Shown here: piece after piece, positions 17,471 to 26,882 of the stretch
Position numbering within the stretch: the stretch's first letter is position 1
Layout: every line of letters starts with the position of its first letter
NCBI GenBank assembly: GCA_031549115.1
Contig: JAVBQJ010000092.1
Location: forward strand, 5,154-69,153
From: JAVBQJ01 sp031549115
GTDB taxonomy: Bacteria; Verrucomicrobiota; Lentisphaeria; Victivallales; Victivallaceae
Direction of reading: 5' to 3'
Length of the DNA: 64,000 nt
Made by a program: the position numbers and the translations under genes
Notes under the pieces: model-generated
Database searches by the model: none
What the model was told of the DNA's origin: nothing
Seen by the model: only the letters and a program-made list of their open reading frames with translations

Positions 17471-18178
17471 TCAAAACAGCTCCGGCTGCGCTTCGTCGCT
17501 GTCCAGCGCGCACCAGTCCACCGGGGCGATGCCGCGCTCTTTCAGCCATGCGTCGGTCCGGCTGAACGGGCGCGAACCGAAGAATCCCCGGCTCGCGCTC
17601 AATGGCGACGGGTGGACCGATTCGCAGATGAAGTGACGCCGGGCGTCGATCAGTTCCACCTTCGCCCGGGCGAAATTGCCCCACAGCCAGAAGGCCACCG
17701 GGCGCGGCTGCGCACTGGCGATTTTGATGATCATGTCGGTCAACGGCTCCCAGCCGCGCTTCTGGTGCGATCCGGGTTCGTGCGCGCGTACCGAGAGCAC
17801 CGTATTCAACAACAGCACCCCCTGCCGCGCCCACCCCTCGAGATTGCCCGTCCGCGGCGCCGGAACACCGAGATCCTGGCTCATTTCCTTGTAGATATTG
17901 CGCAGCGACGGCGGCAGCGCCACCTGCGGCGGCACCGAAAACGCCAACCCGTGCGCCTGGTTTTCGTCGTGGTACGGGTCCTGCCCCAGGATCACCACCT
18001 TGACCGCCTCCGGCGGCGTCATTTCCAGCGCGGCAAACCAGCGCTCCAACGGCGGAAACACCGCCTCATTGGTCACCTCCACCGACAGAAAACGCTCCAG
18101 ATCGCGAAAATCGCCATCCGCCGCATACCGGCTCAACGCCCGCCGCCACGCATCCGGAATCATCCCCCACAAATGCAT
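17471..18178 (-). CDS. ung: Uracil-DNA glycosylase, family 1
   Basis: A 235-residue enzyme that removes uracil from DNA to start base excision repair. The catalytic water-activating motif GQDPYH is near residue 64, LLNTVLSV binds the uracil pocket in the middle, and the DNA-intercalating HPSPLSA loop is near 188. Length and motifs are typical of family 1. The gene stands alone between two inverted copies of a polypurine hairpin element, which is unusual for ung. Confidence 0.95.
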   Translation of the reverse strand: MHLWGMIPDAWRRALSRYAADGDFRDLERFLSVEVTNEAVFPPLERWFAALEMTPPEAVKVVILGQDPYHDENQAHGLAFSVPPQVALPPSLRNIYKEMSQDLGVPAPRTGNLEGWARQGVLLLNTVLSVRAHEPGSHQKRGWEPLTDMIIKIASAQPRPVAFWLWGNFARAKVELIDARRHFICESVHPSPLSASRGFFGSRPFSRTDAWLKERGIAPVDWCALDSDEAQPELF

Positions 18179-18214
18179 ACGCCACCTCCAGTTTCACGAG
18201 AATGCAGGCAGTAG

Positions 18215-18306
18215 TCTCCGGGGGAGAAAGAAGGGCCCCCTTTTGAGGAAAGGGGCCCCCTTCTCCCTCCCCCGAACCCCCTCCCTCCTCCTCCTCAACC
18301 CTTTTT
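18215..18306 (-). repeat. Polypurine hairpin element, right copy
   Basis: Read on the - strand this is AAAAAGGGTTGAGGAGGAGG, a long purine run, then a G/C-rich hairpin. The stem pairs GAAGGG (18230-18235) with CCCTTC (18258-18263) and CCCCTTT (18237-18243) with AAAGGGG (18249-18255). It is the inverted counterpart of 17376-17466, and together they bracket ung. It lies 37 bases upstream of the ung start. Confidence 0.75.
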
Positions 18307-18313
18307 AACGTAC

Positions 18314-18347
18314 GGGTTGCGAGTTTGCTTGCGCAACCTCACAACCC
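18314..18347 (-). terminator. Possible 3' hairpin of the aconitase operon
   Basis: On the - strand GGGTTGTGAG pairs with CTCGCAACCC, with one G-U pair, 42 bases after the aconitase stop. There is no strong T-run, so termination is uncertain. It lies between the aconitase gene and the right polypurine element. Confidence 0.4.
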
Positions 18348-18388
18348 GGAGTTTAAGGAGTGATAAGTTTTACTGCCTGAAGTCCAAA

Positions 18389-20332
18389 TCACATATTCAA
18401 CATGCCGCCGGCGAGGATGATTGCGATATCCTCCGCCGTCAGCGAATGCTTCAACTCCAACGGACGGGTCGTGCCGTCCGCCTTTTTCAACGTCGCCCTG
18501 ACCGGTTTGCCTTCCGCCAACTGGCCGCGCAAACCGGAAATCGCGATCGTGTCGCCTTCCGCGATTGCGTCGTAATCGGCCGCGTCGGCAAAGGTCAGTG
18601 GCACAATGCCGAAGTTCACCAGGTTGGCGCGGTGAATGCGTTCGATCGCCAGCGCGATCACCGCCTTGATCCCGAGATACATCGGGCAGATTGCCGCGTG
18701 TTCCCGGCTCGAGCCCTGCCCGTAGCTGTCGCCCCCGACGATCACCCCGTGCCGTCCGGCGTCGCGCACCGCCGCCGCCCGCTCGGCGAACGACGGCTTG
18801 CCCTCTTCGGTGAAGCATTCGAACACCACCTTGGAATAGGCCGGAATATTGCTGCGCAGCTTCAGATGCACCCCCGCCGGCATGATGTGGTCGGTGGTGA
18901 TCTTGTCCCCGGTCTTGATGACCACCGCACCGTCGAATTCGTCCGGCAACGGTTGGTTCACCGGCGGCTCGCCGATCGTCGGCTTGCGGATGATTTCAAC
19001 CTGCGCGTTCTTCTCCGGCGGCGTGATCATATTGTCGTTGATCAGGAATGCGTCCACTTCGGCGATCTCCGGATAGGCGATGCCCAGCTCGCGCGGATCG
19101 GTGAATTTGCCGGTCAAGGCCGCCGCCACCGCGGTCTCCGGGCTGACCAGGTACGCCAGGTCGCCCTTGGTGCCGGTACGGCCGGCGAAGTTGCGGTTGA
19201 ACGTACGCAGCGTCACCGTACCGTTGGCCGGGCTCTGTCCCTGGCCGATGCACGGGCCGCAGCCGGTTTCCAGAATCCGCGCGCCGGCGGCGATCATATC
19301 CGCCAGCATACCGTTGCGCGCCAGCATTTCCAGCACCTGACGGCTGCCCGGCGCGATGGCGAAGGTCACTTCGGGGCAAACCTTGCGCCCCTTCAACGCG
19401 GCCGCCACCATCGCCAGATCGCGATAGCTGCTGTTGGTACAACTGCCGATGATCACCTGGCTGACTTTGATGTCCTTCAGGTCGGCCACCGTCTTGATTT
19501 CATCCGGGCTCGACGGACAGGCCGCCAGCGGCACCAGCGCATTCAGATCGATTTCGATCACCCGGTCGTATTCGGCATCGGCGTCGGCGGTCAATTCCAC
19601 ATACGCATCCCCGCGCCCCTGCGCACTTAAAAACGCCCGGGTCGAAGCGTCCGACGGAAACACCGACGTGGTGACGCCCAATTCCGCGCCCATATTGGTC
19701 ACGGTCGCCCGCTGCGGCACCGACAAAGCGGCGACGCCGGGGCCGAAGTATTCAACAATACAGCCGACATTGCCCTTGGTGGAGAGAATCGACAGCAGTT
19801 TGAGGATGATATCCTTCGCCGCACACCACGGCTGCAGCTTACCGGTCAGCTTGACGCCGATCACCTTCGGGTAGCTGAGCCGGAACGGCTTGCCCGCCAT
19901 CGCCAGCGCGACGTCGAGGCCGCCGGCGCCGATCGCCAGCATGCCGATGCCGCCGCCGGTCGGCGTGTGGCTGTCGCTGCCGAGCAGGGTCTTGCCCGGC
20001 GCGCCGAAGCGTTCCAGGTGCACCTGGTGGCAAATGCCATTGCCGGGAGCCGAAAAATAAACGCCCTTGGCCTGCGCGACACTCTGCAAATACATGTGGT
20101 CGTTGCGATTTTCCGGCCCATTCTGCAGCATATTGTGATCGACGTACGAAACCGACAGCTCGGTCGCCACCTGCGGAATTCGCATCGCTTCGAGCTCGAG
20201 ATACGCCATCGTCCCGGTCGCGTCCTGGGTCAGGGTCTGGTCGATTTTTATCGCCACCGGCGCACCGGCGACCGCTTCGCCGGATATGAGGTGCCGGGCT
20301 ATGATCTTTTGGGTTACTGTTCCTTTTGCCAT
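18389..20332 (-). CDS. Aconitate hydratase
   Basis: A 647-residue aconitase interconverting citrate and isocitrate with a 4Fe-4S cluster. The cluster cysteines are in GSCTNSSYRD and the TGCGPCIG motif. GSDSHTPTGGG lies in the N-terminal part and the swivel-domain GSSREHAA near the C-terminus. The length fits the shorter bacterial and mitochondrial-like class rather than the roughly 890-residue AcnA or 865-residue AcnB. It is the last gene of a four-gene operon, 18 bases after the glycyl radical enzyme, with GAGAGG upstream of the ATG. Confidence 0.92.
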   Translation of the reverse strand: MAKGTVTQKIIARHLISGEAVAGAPVAIKIDQTLTQDATGTMAYLELEAMRIPQVATELSVSYVDHNMLQNGPENRNDHMYLQSVAQAKGVYFSAPGNGICHQVHLERFGAPGKTLLGSDSHTPTGGGIGMLAIGAGGLDVALAMAGKPFRLSYPKVIGVKLTGKLQPWCAAKDIILKLLSILSTKGNVGCIVEYFGPGVAALSVPQRATVTNMGAELGVTTSVFPSDASTRAFLSAQGRGDAYVELTADADAEYDRVIEIDLNALVPLAACPSSPDEIKTVADLKDIKVSQVIIGSCTNSSYRDLAMVAAALKGRKVCPEVTFAIAPGSRQVLEMLARNGMLADMIAAGARILETGCGPCIGQGQSPANGTVTLRTFNRNFAGRTGTKGDLAYLVSPETAVAAALTGKFTDPRELGIAYPEIAEVDAFLINDNMITPPEKNAQVEIIRKPTIGEPPVNQPLPDEFDGAVVIKTGDKITTDHIMPAGVHLKLRSNIPAYSKVVFECFTEEGKPSFAERAAAVRDAGRHGVIVGGDSYGQGSSREHAAICPMYLGIKAVIALAIERIHRANLVNFGIVPLTFADAADYDAIAEGDTIAISGLRGQLAEGKPVRATLKKADGTTRPLELKHSLTAEDIAIILAGGMLNM

Positions 20333-20350
20333 TGCTGAAACCTCTCTATA

Positions 20351-22444
20351 TTACTTCTGTATGGTTCTCTTGATCACTTCCCGCTTCAAATCGTCCGGGA
20401 GGTTGCGGAAATATTCGCTGTAACCGCCGATCCGCACCATCAGCTGCGGATAGTCGTCCGGGTTTGCCAGAGCCGCCTCCAGCAGCGCCGAATCCGCCAT
20501 CGAAATCTGCACCTGCAAGCCTCCTCCGGCGAAATAAGCCTGGATCAACGCCTTCAACCGGGCGCGTCCTTCCGGCGACGTCACCAGTTCGCGATCCAGG
20601 CGCAAATTCAACACCAGCGTCCCGATTCCGGCATCCTGCGGCAACGCCGCACAAGAACGCAAAAGCGCCGTCGGCCCCGCCAGATCGGTCCCCTGCATCG
20701 CGCCCACCGAATCCGCCAGCGGCGTCCCGCCCCGGCGCCCGTCCGCGGTCGGCCCGACCTGCGCTCCGAGATCGGCATAGGTGACGAACAGGATCACCGA
20801 CGCCACCGCGTAACCGTCTCCGCGCCGGATCCGCCGCGCATTCACCCGGCAGAAAAGAAATTCCGTCAGCTCGCCCGCCAGCCGGTCCAGCGGTTCGAAG
20901 CCGTTGCCGAACTTCGGCAGGTTTTCGATCGCCTTGCGCTCCGCGTCGAAGCCGTGGTAGTCCTGTTTCAGCATCGTCCGCAACTGCGCCCGGTCGAACG
21001 GCAGCCGCCCGGCAAAGCATTCGCGGATCGTCCACAACGCGTTGTAAGTATTGGTCAAGCCGGCGAAGTTGATCACACTGCCGTTGCAGCGGGCGCCGCC
21101 GTCATTGAAGTCCCGGCCCCGCTCCAGACAATCGCCGATCAACATGCTGCGCACCAGGTGCGGCCGGTAGAGCGCCATATCCTGCTGACTCTGGTCCAGC
21201 GCCGTGAACAACAATTCCAGCTGCCGCTCCAGATCGGCGCGGAAGCGTTGCTCGAACGCGGCGAAATCCGGCGCCTCCGGCAACGCGCTTTCAACCGTAT
21301 GGCTCAGTATCTCCAGCACGTTCAAACCGGCGTCGATGCTGCCGACATTCGAACACCCGGAAAACATCAGTTCGGTACAGCCGCCGTACGCCAGCCGGTA
21401 AAGATCGGCTTCCGCCACCCGGGTCAGCTCCTGCAAACGACGGAAGTAACCGGCTTCGTTGTACAACGCCGGATTCACGCTGCCGTTGGCCAGGTTGTCG
21501 AATACCGCCTCCCAGCACGCCTCCGGCATCGCCGGATCGACCAGAAGCCCGGCGTTGGGACGCCGGTATTTGCCCAGCGAACGCAGCACCAGCAACGTGA
21601 AATGCGAATATTCCAGCCGCTCCGGCGCCGAATGGCCGCCGACGGTCATGTGCCAGCCGTTGTTCAAATCGACATTATGCCACAACTCTTCCAACCACGC
21701 CAGCGCCTGCGCGTCGGACACCGGATCGGCCTCGTAATAACGGCGCATCCAGCCGTCGAAGCGGCCGATCGAATCGCCATCGTCGAGATACCAGAAAAAG
21801 TTGAACAACGCCAGCGCCCCGAAAAATCCCTTCGCCCCGGTTTTCACCTCCGATTCGAAGACCCGGCACAGCGCCTCCGGCGCCCCGGAATCGCGCAAAT
21901 GCCGCGCCGCGCGCGCGACATAACGCTCCAGCGCCGCAATCACCTCGTTCATCGCGTCCGACCAGTCGGGTTCCGCGTGCGCCCGGCCCGCATTCCAGCG
22001 CTCCCGGATGCCGTCGATGCCCGACTTCACCAGGGTTTCGAAGTCGGGAATCGAGTGGGTATAGGCATTGCCGCCCACCGAAAAACGCCCCGGAATCGCC
22101 TGCCGCGCCACCGAGCGCAGCTCCTGGAACAGTTGATCCACGACCACCGGCTCCCGATCCCGCGCCGTCGTCAGCTTCCGCTCCAGCAGCGCAAAATCGA
22201 TGGCAATCCCCGCGGAATAATGAAACTGGATCGCCTGCTCCGGAATCGTCCGCCACATGGCGACCGCGCCGGACGGGTAATAGCATATCGTGCCGTCGGC
22301 CGCCGGAAGCGGTGCGGCATCCAGATAACGGCGCAAGGCCCGGCCGAAACGGCGCGCCCACGAAGCGTTGCGCTCTTCGAAGAGACCGGCTCCGAATACT
22401 TCACCGGCCTCCGCCAGAAATTCCTGCATCGAACACCACATCAT
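20351..22444 (-). CDS. Glycyl radical enzyme (pyruvate formate-lyase superfamily)
   Basis: A 697-residue oxygen-sensitive radical enzyme. The active-site cysteine is in YGGCTELMFSG near residue 354, and the glycine that carries the radical is in VRIGGYSEYF near the C-terminus. A GCxE cysteine motif is typical of dehydratase or lyase members rather than true pyruvate formate-lyase, which has two adjacent cysteines. The substrate is not clear. Its ATG overlaps the reductase stop (ATGA), so it is translated with a folate enzyme. No activating radical SAM enzyme is next to it. A second ATG at 22441 fits the GGAGG site slightly better. Confidence 0.85.
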   Translation of the reverse strand: MMWCSMQEFLAEAGEVFGAGLFEERNASWARRFGRALRRYLDAAPLPAADGTICYYPSGAVAMWRTIPEQAIQFHYSAGIAIDFALLERKLTTARDREPVVVDQLFQELRSVARQAIPGRFSVGGNAYTHSIPDFETLVKSGIDGIRERWNAGRAHAEPDWSDAMNEVIAALERYVARAARHLRDSGAPEALCRVFESEVKTGAKGFFGALALFNFFWYLDDGDSIGRFDGWMRRYYEADPVSDAQALAWLEELWHNVDLNNGWHMTVGGHSAPERLEYSHFTLLVLRSLGKYRRPNAGLLVDPAMPEACWEAVFDNLANGSVNPALYNEAGYFRRLQELTRVAEADLYRLAYGGCTELMFSGCSNVGSIDAGLNVLEILSHTVESALPEAPDFAAFEQRFRADLERQLELLFTALDQSQQDMALYRPHLVRSMLIGDCLERGRDFNDGGARCNGSVINFAGLTNTYNALWTIRECFAGRLPFDRAQLRTMLKQDYHGFDAERKAIENLPKFGNGFEPLDRLAGELTEFLFCRVNARRIRRGDGYAVASVILFVTYADLGAQVGPTADGRRGGTPLADSVGAMQGTDLAGPTALLRSCAALPQDAGIGTLVLNLRLDRELVTSPEGRARLKALIQAYFAGGGLQVQISMADSALLEAALANPDDYPQLMVRIGGYSEYFRNLPDDLKREVIKRTIQK

Positions 22445-23892
22445 ACTCCCTCCGTTTCATTCTGCGGGATATATTCGTTCTCCAGCCAATCGATGGCTCC
22501 GCTGGCTTCCGCCAACGCGGTAATACGCTGAAAAATACAAGCGTCATGTCCAAGCTCGCACATGCCGTTCGAAGCCGCGCCGCCGCAGGGGCCGTTGACC
22601 AGCCGCTTCGGGCACTGCTCCGGGCAGATGTGAAAGGTCAAAGGCAGACGGCAGCGGCCGCAGCCCTTGCAGCCGGCGAAAAAGCGCTTCAACAGCCGCC
22701 GCGAACCCGCCGGCTGCAAATCGGCTTCGGGAAACAGAAAGTTGCGCCAGCTGTGCTTGATATGTTCGGCCGCCGGCAACGGCGCCGGCGTGTAATCGGT
22801 CGGGACCGGCGCCGCCTCCCGGGCATCCCTGGTCAACATTTTCTCGAACAGCTGGAAGCCGTTGGAGTAGGCCGCCAGGTCGGCACGGCCGAGATAAAAC
22901 TCATACTCCTCCAGCCAATGGTCGAAGGTGGCGAATTCATCCAGCGCCTCGGTGATCCGCCGCGCCACCGTCTTCAGCTTCTCGGGTGTGTCGACTCCGG
23001 CGATCTGGACACCGGAATAGCCGAGCAGCCGGCATCCGGCCGCCTGGAGCTCGAGCCGCCGCCATTGCGCCGCCTCGAATTGCTGGCTGGAAAAACGCAG
23101 CTCCTTGCGCAGCAGATTCTGGAATTCAGCCGAAATCACCATGCCGGGGAAATGCCCGCGCAAAATCTGATCCATCCGTTCCGGCGTCAGCAGCATCAGC
23201 CGGGCGATGCTCGGAAAAAAGAACTGCCGTTCGGTCAGGTACCAGCGCAACTCCTGCAGCTTGATCATGTCGAAACCGGCCTGCGCCACCACAAAACCGG
23301 CGCCGCAATTGAACTTTTTGACCAGCTTGTAATATTGCGCCAGCAATGGATGGGGAGCATATTTATACGGATTGACCACCGCGCCGGCGCAGAATATATG
23401 CTCTTTCGCTGCCTCGTTCAAGCGCTGGATTTCGTGCAGCGTCCAGATGTCTTCGACGAAGCTGCGGCTCCGGGTCTGGCGCATAGTCTCGCCGACCAGA
23501 TGATCGCCGGAGACCGGAATCACGTTCGCCAACCCGGCATTGGCGGCAATCCGCAACAACCCCTTCATCTCCCGATGGGTGGTGTCGCGCCCCGAAAGAT
23601 ACACCAGATGCCGGTTCCGGGTGGCGCTGGGCAAAGTGGACGCATAGGTCACCGCGCGATGCGCCGCCTCCGGATAATACCGGTCGGTGATCGCCAGCGA
23701 CACCGGCAGCTCGCTGATGCTCAACGCCGCGTATTCCAATGCCTCCAGACGTTTCGCCGCCACCCCCATATCGGTGTCCAGCGCCGGAGCGCCATGCTCG
23801 ATCAGCACCGAAAAAACACCGTTATTGAGACAATCCCGCAGCCGGTTGGCCGAGGATTCGAAATTCATTTCCAACTGAAAACCATTCATCAT
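22441..23892 (-). CDS. Methylenetetrahydrofolate reductase with MTHFR C-terminal domain
   Basis: About 483 residues. The N-terminal 300 residues resemble the MetF TIM barrel that reduces methylene-THF to methyl-THF, with LPVSLAITDR, VYLSGRDTT and NVIPVSGDH segments. The C-terminal part has a cysteine-rich domain (CKGCGRCR, then CPEQCPKRLVNGPCGG, then CELGHDACIF) of the MTHFR_C/MetV type that binds a zinc or Fe-S site. In acetogens these are often two subunits; here they are fused. ATGs at 23892 and 23889 are both possible. It sits between the PF03706 membrane gene and the glycyl radical enzyme with 4-bp overlaps on both sides. Confidence 0.85.
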   Translation of the reverse strand: MMNGFQLEMNFESSANRLRDCLNNGVFSVLIEHGAPALDTDMGVAAKRLEALEYAALSISELPVSLAITDRYYPEAAHRAVTYASTLPSATRNRHLVYLSGRDTTHREMKGLLRIAANAGLANVIPVSGDHLVGETMRQTRSRSFVEDIWTLHEIQRLNEAAKEHIFCAGAVVNPYKYAPHPLLAQYYKLVKKFNCGAGFVVAQAGFDMIKLQELRWYLTERQFFFPSIARLMLLTPERMDQILRGHFPGMVISAEFQNLLRKELRFSSQQFEAAQWRRLELQAAGCRLLGYSGVQIAGVDTPEKLKTVARRITEALDEFATFDHWLEEYEFYLGRADLAAYSNGFQLFEKMLTRDAREAAPVPTDYTPAPLPAAEHIKHSWRNFLFPEADLQPAGSRRLLKRFFAGCKGCGRCRLPLTFHICPEQCPKRLVNGPCGGAASNGMCELGHDACIFQRITALAEASGAIDWLENEYIPQNETEGV

Positions 23893-24917
23893 TCCACCTC
23901 TTTCGCCGCTTTGCGCCCCGGATCCAGCACGAAAAAGATTCCCCCGATCAGATTCCCCAGCAAAATAATCATCGTATACAACAGCGGAATCGCCGCCGCC
24001 ATTTTCACCATCCCGGCACCGAGAATCGCTTCGATGGTCACATCCCGGATCCCGATCCCCGACAGACTCAACGGAATCAGGCCGGCGATATTCCCGACCG
24101 AAACCGCCACCGCCAGCGTCAGCAGATCCACCGCCCCCTCCGGCAACCCCAGCGTGATCACCCACACCGCCGCCACCGTCATCAGGTGCACACCGAAAAT
24201 ACTCGCCACAGTCAGCATCACCAACCCGCGCCAGCGGCTCCGGTAGGTGTCCAGCGCTCCGGTCAATTGCGAAACACACCCCTTCGACCAACGGTCCCCG
24301 GCACCCATCAGGGTGCCGAACGGCGGGATTTTTTCCACATGCCGGTGAAAGAACAGCGCCAACATCGCCATATTGCCGCCGACGCACAGACAAAAGAGAG
24401 CGATCACGCCCCAAATGCGCAGATGCGTCAGCCACTCCGCGCCCTCCACTTCCACCTGAAGCAGAATCGGTAGCGACCACAGCATCAGCACGATCGTCAG
24501 CACAAACAACGCCACCATCCCGACAATCCGGTCCATCAATACCGTAACCGCGCCCTCAAAACGGGTTCCCTCCGGGGAGCGCCGGGCCAGAAAACCGATC
24601 CGGGCGACATCGCCGCCGATGGCGCCGCCGGGAATCACCAGCGAAAAGAAATACCCCTGCATCGTCAGTGACAGGGACTGAAAAAAGCGCAGCCGGAATC
24701 CCAGATATTTGGCCAGCACGTACCACCGCCACGCGGAGACCACCATATGCAGCAAATACACCAGGAGCGCCGGCGCGAGATACCAGTAATTAAACGTGGC
24801 GAAAGCATGTTTGAGGTTGTCGAAATTGAGATAGACCAGCCATGAGATGATGGCAACGGCAACCCCGAATTTCAACACGAACATGCAACTTTTTTTGGCG
24901 AACTCCGAACCTGTCAT
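23889..24917 (-). CDS. Lysylphosphatidylglycerol synthase-type membrane protein (PF03706)
   Basis: A 342-residue integral membrane protein with about eight helices. The SAWRWYVLAKYLG segment, the IPGGAIGGDVARIGFL motif and the PLSLSGIGIRDV motif are typical of the AglD/UPF0104 membrane domain also found in MprF. Family members handle lipid-linked substrates or phospholipids. It starts the operon with MTHFR, the glycyl radical enzyme and aconitase, though its role seems unrelated. The ATG at 24917 follows a TTG at 24920 that could also start translation; GGGGAGG is 11 bases upstream. Confidence 0.8.
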   Translation of the reverse strand: MTGSEFAKKSCMFVLKFGVAVAIISWLVYLNFDNLKHAFATFNYWYLAPALLVYLLHMVVSAWRWYVLAKYLGFRLRFFQSLSLTMQGYFFSLVIPGGAIGGDVARIGFLARRSPEGTRFEGAVTVLMDRIVGMVALFVLTIVLMLWSLPILLQVEVEGAEWLTHLRIWGVIALFCLCVGGNMAMLALFFHRHVEKIPPFGTLMGAGDRWSKGCVSQLTGALDTYRSRWRGLVMLTVASIFGVHLMTVAAVWVITLGLPEGAVDLLTLAVAVSVGNIAGLIPLSLSGIGIRDVTIEAILGAGMVKMAAAIPLLYTMIILLGNLIGGIFFVLDPGRKAAKEVE

Positions 24918-25052
24918 CAAGGACGCGGCCTCCCCGTTTTAGAATTTTCGACAAACTTTAATGTACTGCCGAAACGCGGGGATTTCAAGCGGCAACCGTA
25001 TAAAAGCACCTGCGATTGCCGCCGGCCGTCGTTGCCGCGACCCAGAAAGCGA

Positions 25053-26849
25053 TTACATCGCCGCCGGAATCCGGATCGTCAGCGTCCGCAAGCCGTCGGA
25101 GAGGATGTCGCGAATCCGCAGCGCCAGCTCCAGACGCGCCCGGCGCAATGCCGGATCGTCCGCGGTCAGCACCGGACACTCCCGGTAAAAACGGTTGAAA
25201 CTCTTCGCCAGATCCAATAGATAGGTGACCAATACCGAACAATCCAGCTTCGCCGCGGCCTCCTGCAACGTGGCCGGATAGTAATCCGCCAGGATCGCCA
25301 GCGATTTTTCCTCCGGACGCTCCAGGAGGCTCCAATCCACCGGCGCCGCCGGGTCCACGCCGCGCTCCGCGGCCTTCGCCAGCATCGACTGAATCCGCGC
25401 CACCGCGTATTGCACATACGGACCGGTGTCGCCCTCGAATTTAATCGAAGCCTGCGGATCGAACATGATCGTCGTCTTCGGATTGTATTTGAGCAGCATG
25501 AACTTCAACGCCCCGAGACCGATCTCTTCGGCCCGGCAGCGCAGCTCCGCCTCGTCGGTCTCCTCGCCGGCGCGCTCCTTGCAGCTCTGGTACGCCAATT
25601 CACACATTTCGTCAAAGAGATCGTCGGCATCCACCACCGTGCCTTCGCGGCTTTTCATCTTTCCGGTCGGCAGATTCACCATTCCATAGGACAGGTGATG
25701 CAGCCGGTCGGCCCATTCGTAGCCGAGCTTCTGCAAAATCGCAAACAGCATCTGGAAGTGCAAGTTCTGCTCGTCGCCCACCACCCAGATCTGCTCCTCG
25801 GGGCGCCAATCCTGGTACTTCAGCGTCGTGGTACCGATATCCTGGGTCATATACACACTGGTGCCGTCCGAACGCAACACCACCTTGCGCCCGAGCTTGC
25901 CCAGATCGGCAAACACCGCCCCGTCGTCGCGCCGCTCGAAAACGCCGCGCGCCAGACCGTCGGCGATCAGGTCTTTGCCCAGCATATACGTCTGGCTTTC
26001 CAGATAGGTATGATCGAAGTGAATCCCGAAGCGTTCGTAGGTCTGCGCGAAACCGGCGAAAACCCAGTTGTTCATCGTCTGCCACAATGCCCGTACCGCC
26101 GGATCGCCGGCTTCCCAGTCCTGCAGCATCTTTTGCGCCGCCCGCCCCAGCTCCGTTTCCAGAAACAGGTCTTCGTCGGAGCGCTCCGCCAACTCCGGCC
26201 GGGCGGCCTTCAGCGCCGCCAGCTCCGCCGACAGCGCCTTGGCGAATTCCACATAATACTTCCCGACCAGATGGTCCCCTTTGATCCCGGAGGATTCGGG
26301 AGTTTCGCCGCTGCCGGAACGCTGGTACGCCAACATCGATTTGCAGATATGAATACCGCGGTCGTTGACCAGGTTGATTTCCGTCACCGCGTGACCGACA
26401 CGCTTCAACAGCGAAGCCAGCGCCATCCCGAGCGTATTGTTGCGCACATGCCCCAGATGCTGCGGCTTATTGGTATTCGGCGCCGAATATTCGATCAATA
26501 TCCGCCGTTGCTCCGGTCCGGGCAAGGTTCCGCGCTCCAGGATGGCCCCTGCTTTCGCCACGGTATCGCGATAGACCGCTTCCGGGCGCAGCGTCACATT
26601 GACGAACGCTTTGATCTGCTCCACATGCAAAAGATCCGGATGGCTCTTCAGAAACTCCGCCACCCTGGCCGCCAACACCGGCGGCGGACAGCCGAACGGC
26701 TTCGCAATCCGGAACACATTGACCACCAATTCGCCGGTCATCCCCTCCGGACAACGCTCCGGCACAATTCCCCATCCCGCGGGCAACACCGCGGCCGGAT
26801 ATTCCTTCGCCAGCCAGGCTTCCAAATCGGAAATAAACTGAAACGCCAT
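25053..26849 (-). CDS. argS: Arginyl-tRNA synthetase
   Basis: A 598-residue class I synthetase that charges tRNA-Arg. An N-terminal tRNA-recognition domain is followed by EYSAPNTNKPQHLGHVRNN, the HIGH-type signature of ArgS. GKMKSREGTVV is its divergent KMSK loop, and a DALR-type anticodon-binding domain ends the protein. The ATG at 26849 with GTGGAG just upstream is preferred over the GTG at 26858. It is the last gene of the long ribosomal operon and lies 33 bases after manA. Confidence 0.94.
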   Translation of the reverse strand: MAFQFISDLEAWLAKEYPAAVLPAGWGIVPERCPEGMTGELVVNVFRIAKPFGCPPPVLAARVAEFLKSHPDLLHVEQIKAFVNVTLRPEAVYRDTVAKAGAILERGTLPGPEQRRILIEYSAPNTNKPQHLGHVRNNTLGMALASLLKRVGHAVTEINLVNDRGIHICKSMLAYQRSGSGETPESSGIKGDHLVGKYYVEFAKALSAELAALKAARPELAERSDEDLFLETELGRAAQKMLQDWEAGDPAVRALWQTMNNWVFAGFAQTYERFGIHFDHTYLESQTYMLGKDLIADGLARGVFERRDDGAVFADLGKLGRKVVLRSDGTSVYMTQDIGTTTLKYQDWRPEEQIWVVGDEQNLHFQMLFAILQKLGYEWADRLHHLSYGMVNLPTGKMKSREGTVVDADDLFDEMCELAYQSCKERAGEETDEAELRCRAEEIGLGALKFMLLKYNPKTTIMFDPQASIKFEGDTGPYVQYAVARIQSMLAKAAERGVDPAAPVDWSLLERPEEKSLAILADYYPATLQEAAAKLDCSVLVTYLLDLAKSFNRFYRECPVLTADDPALRRARLELALRIRDILSDGLRTLTIRIPAAM

Positions 26850-26882
26850 TTTCTCCACTGTCTTTCTATACGATCCGGCCGC

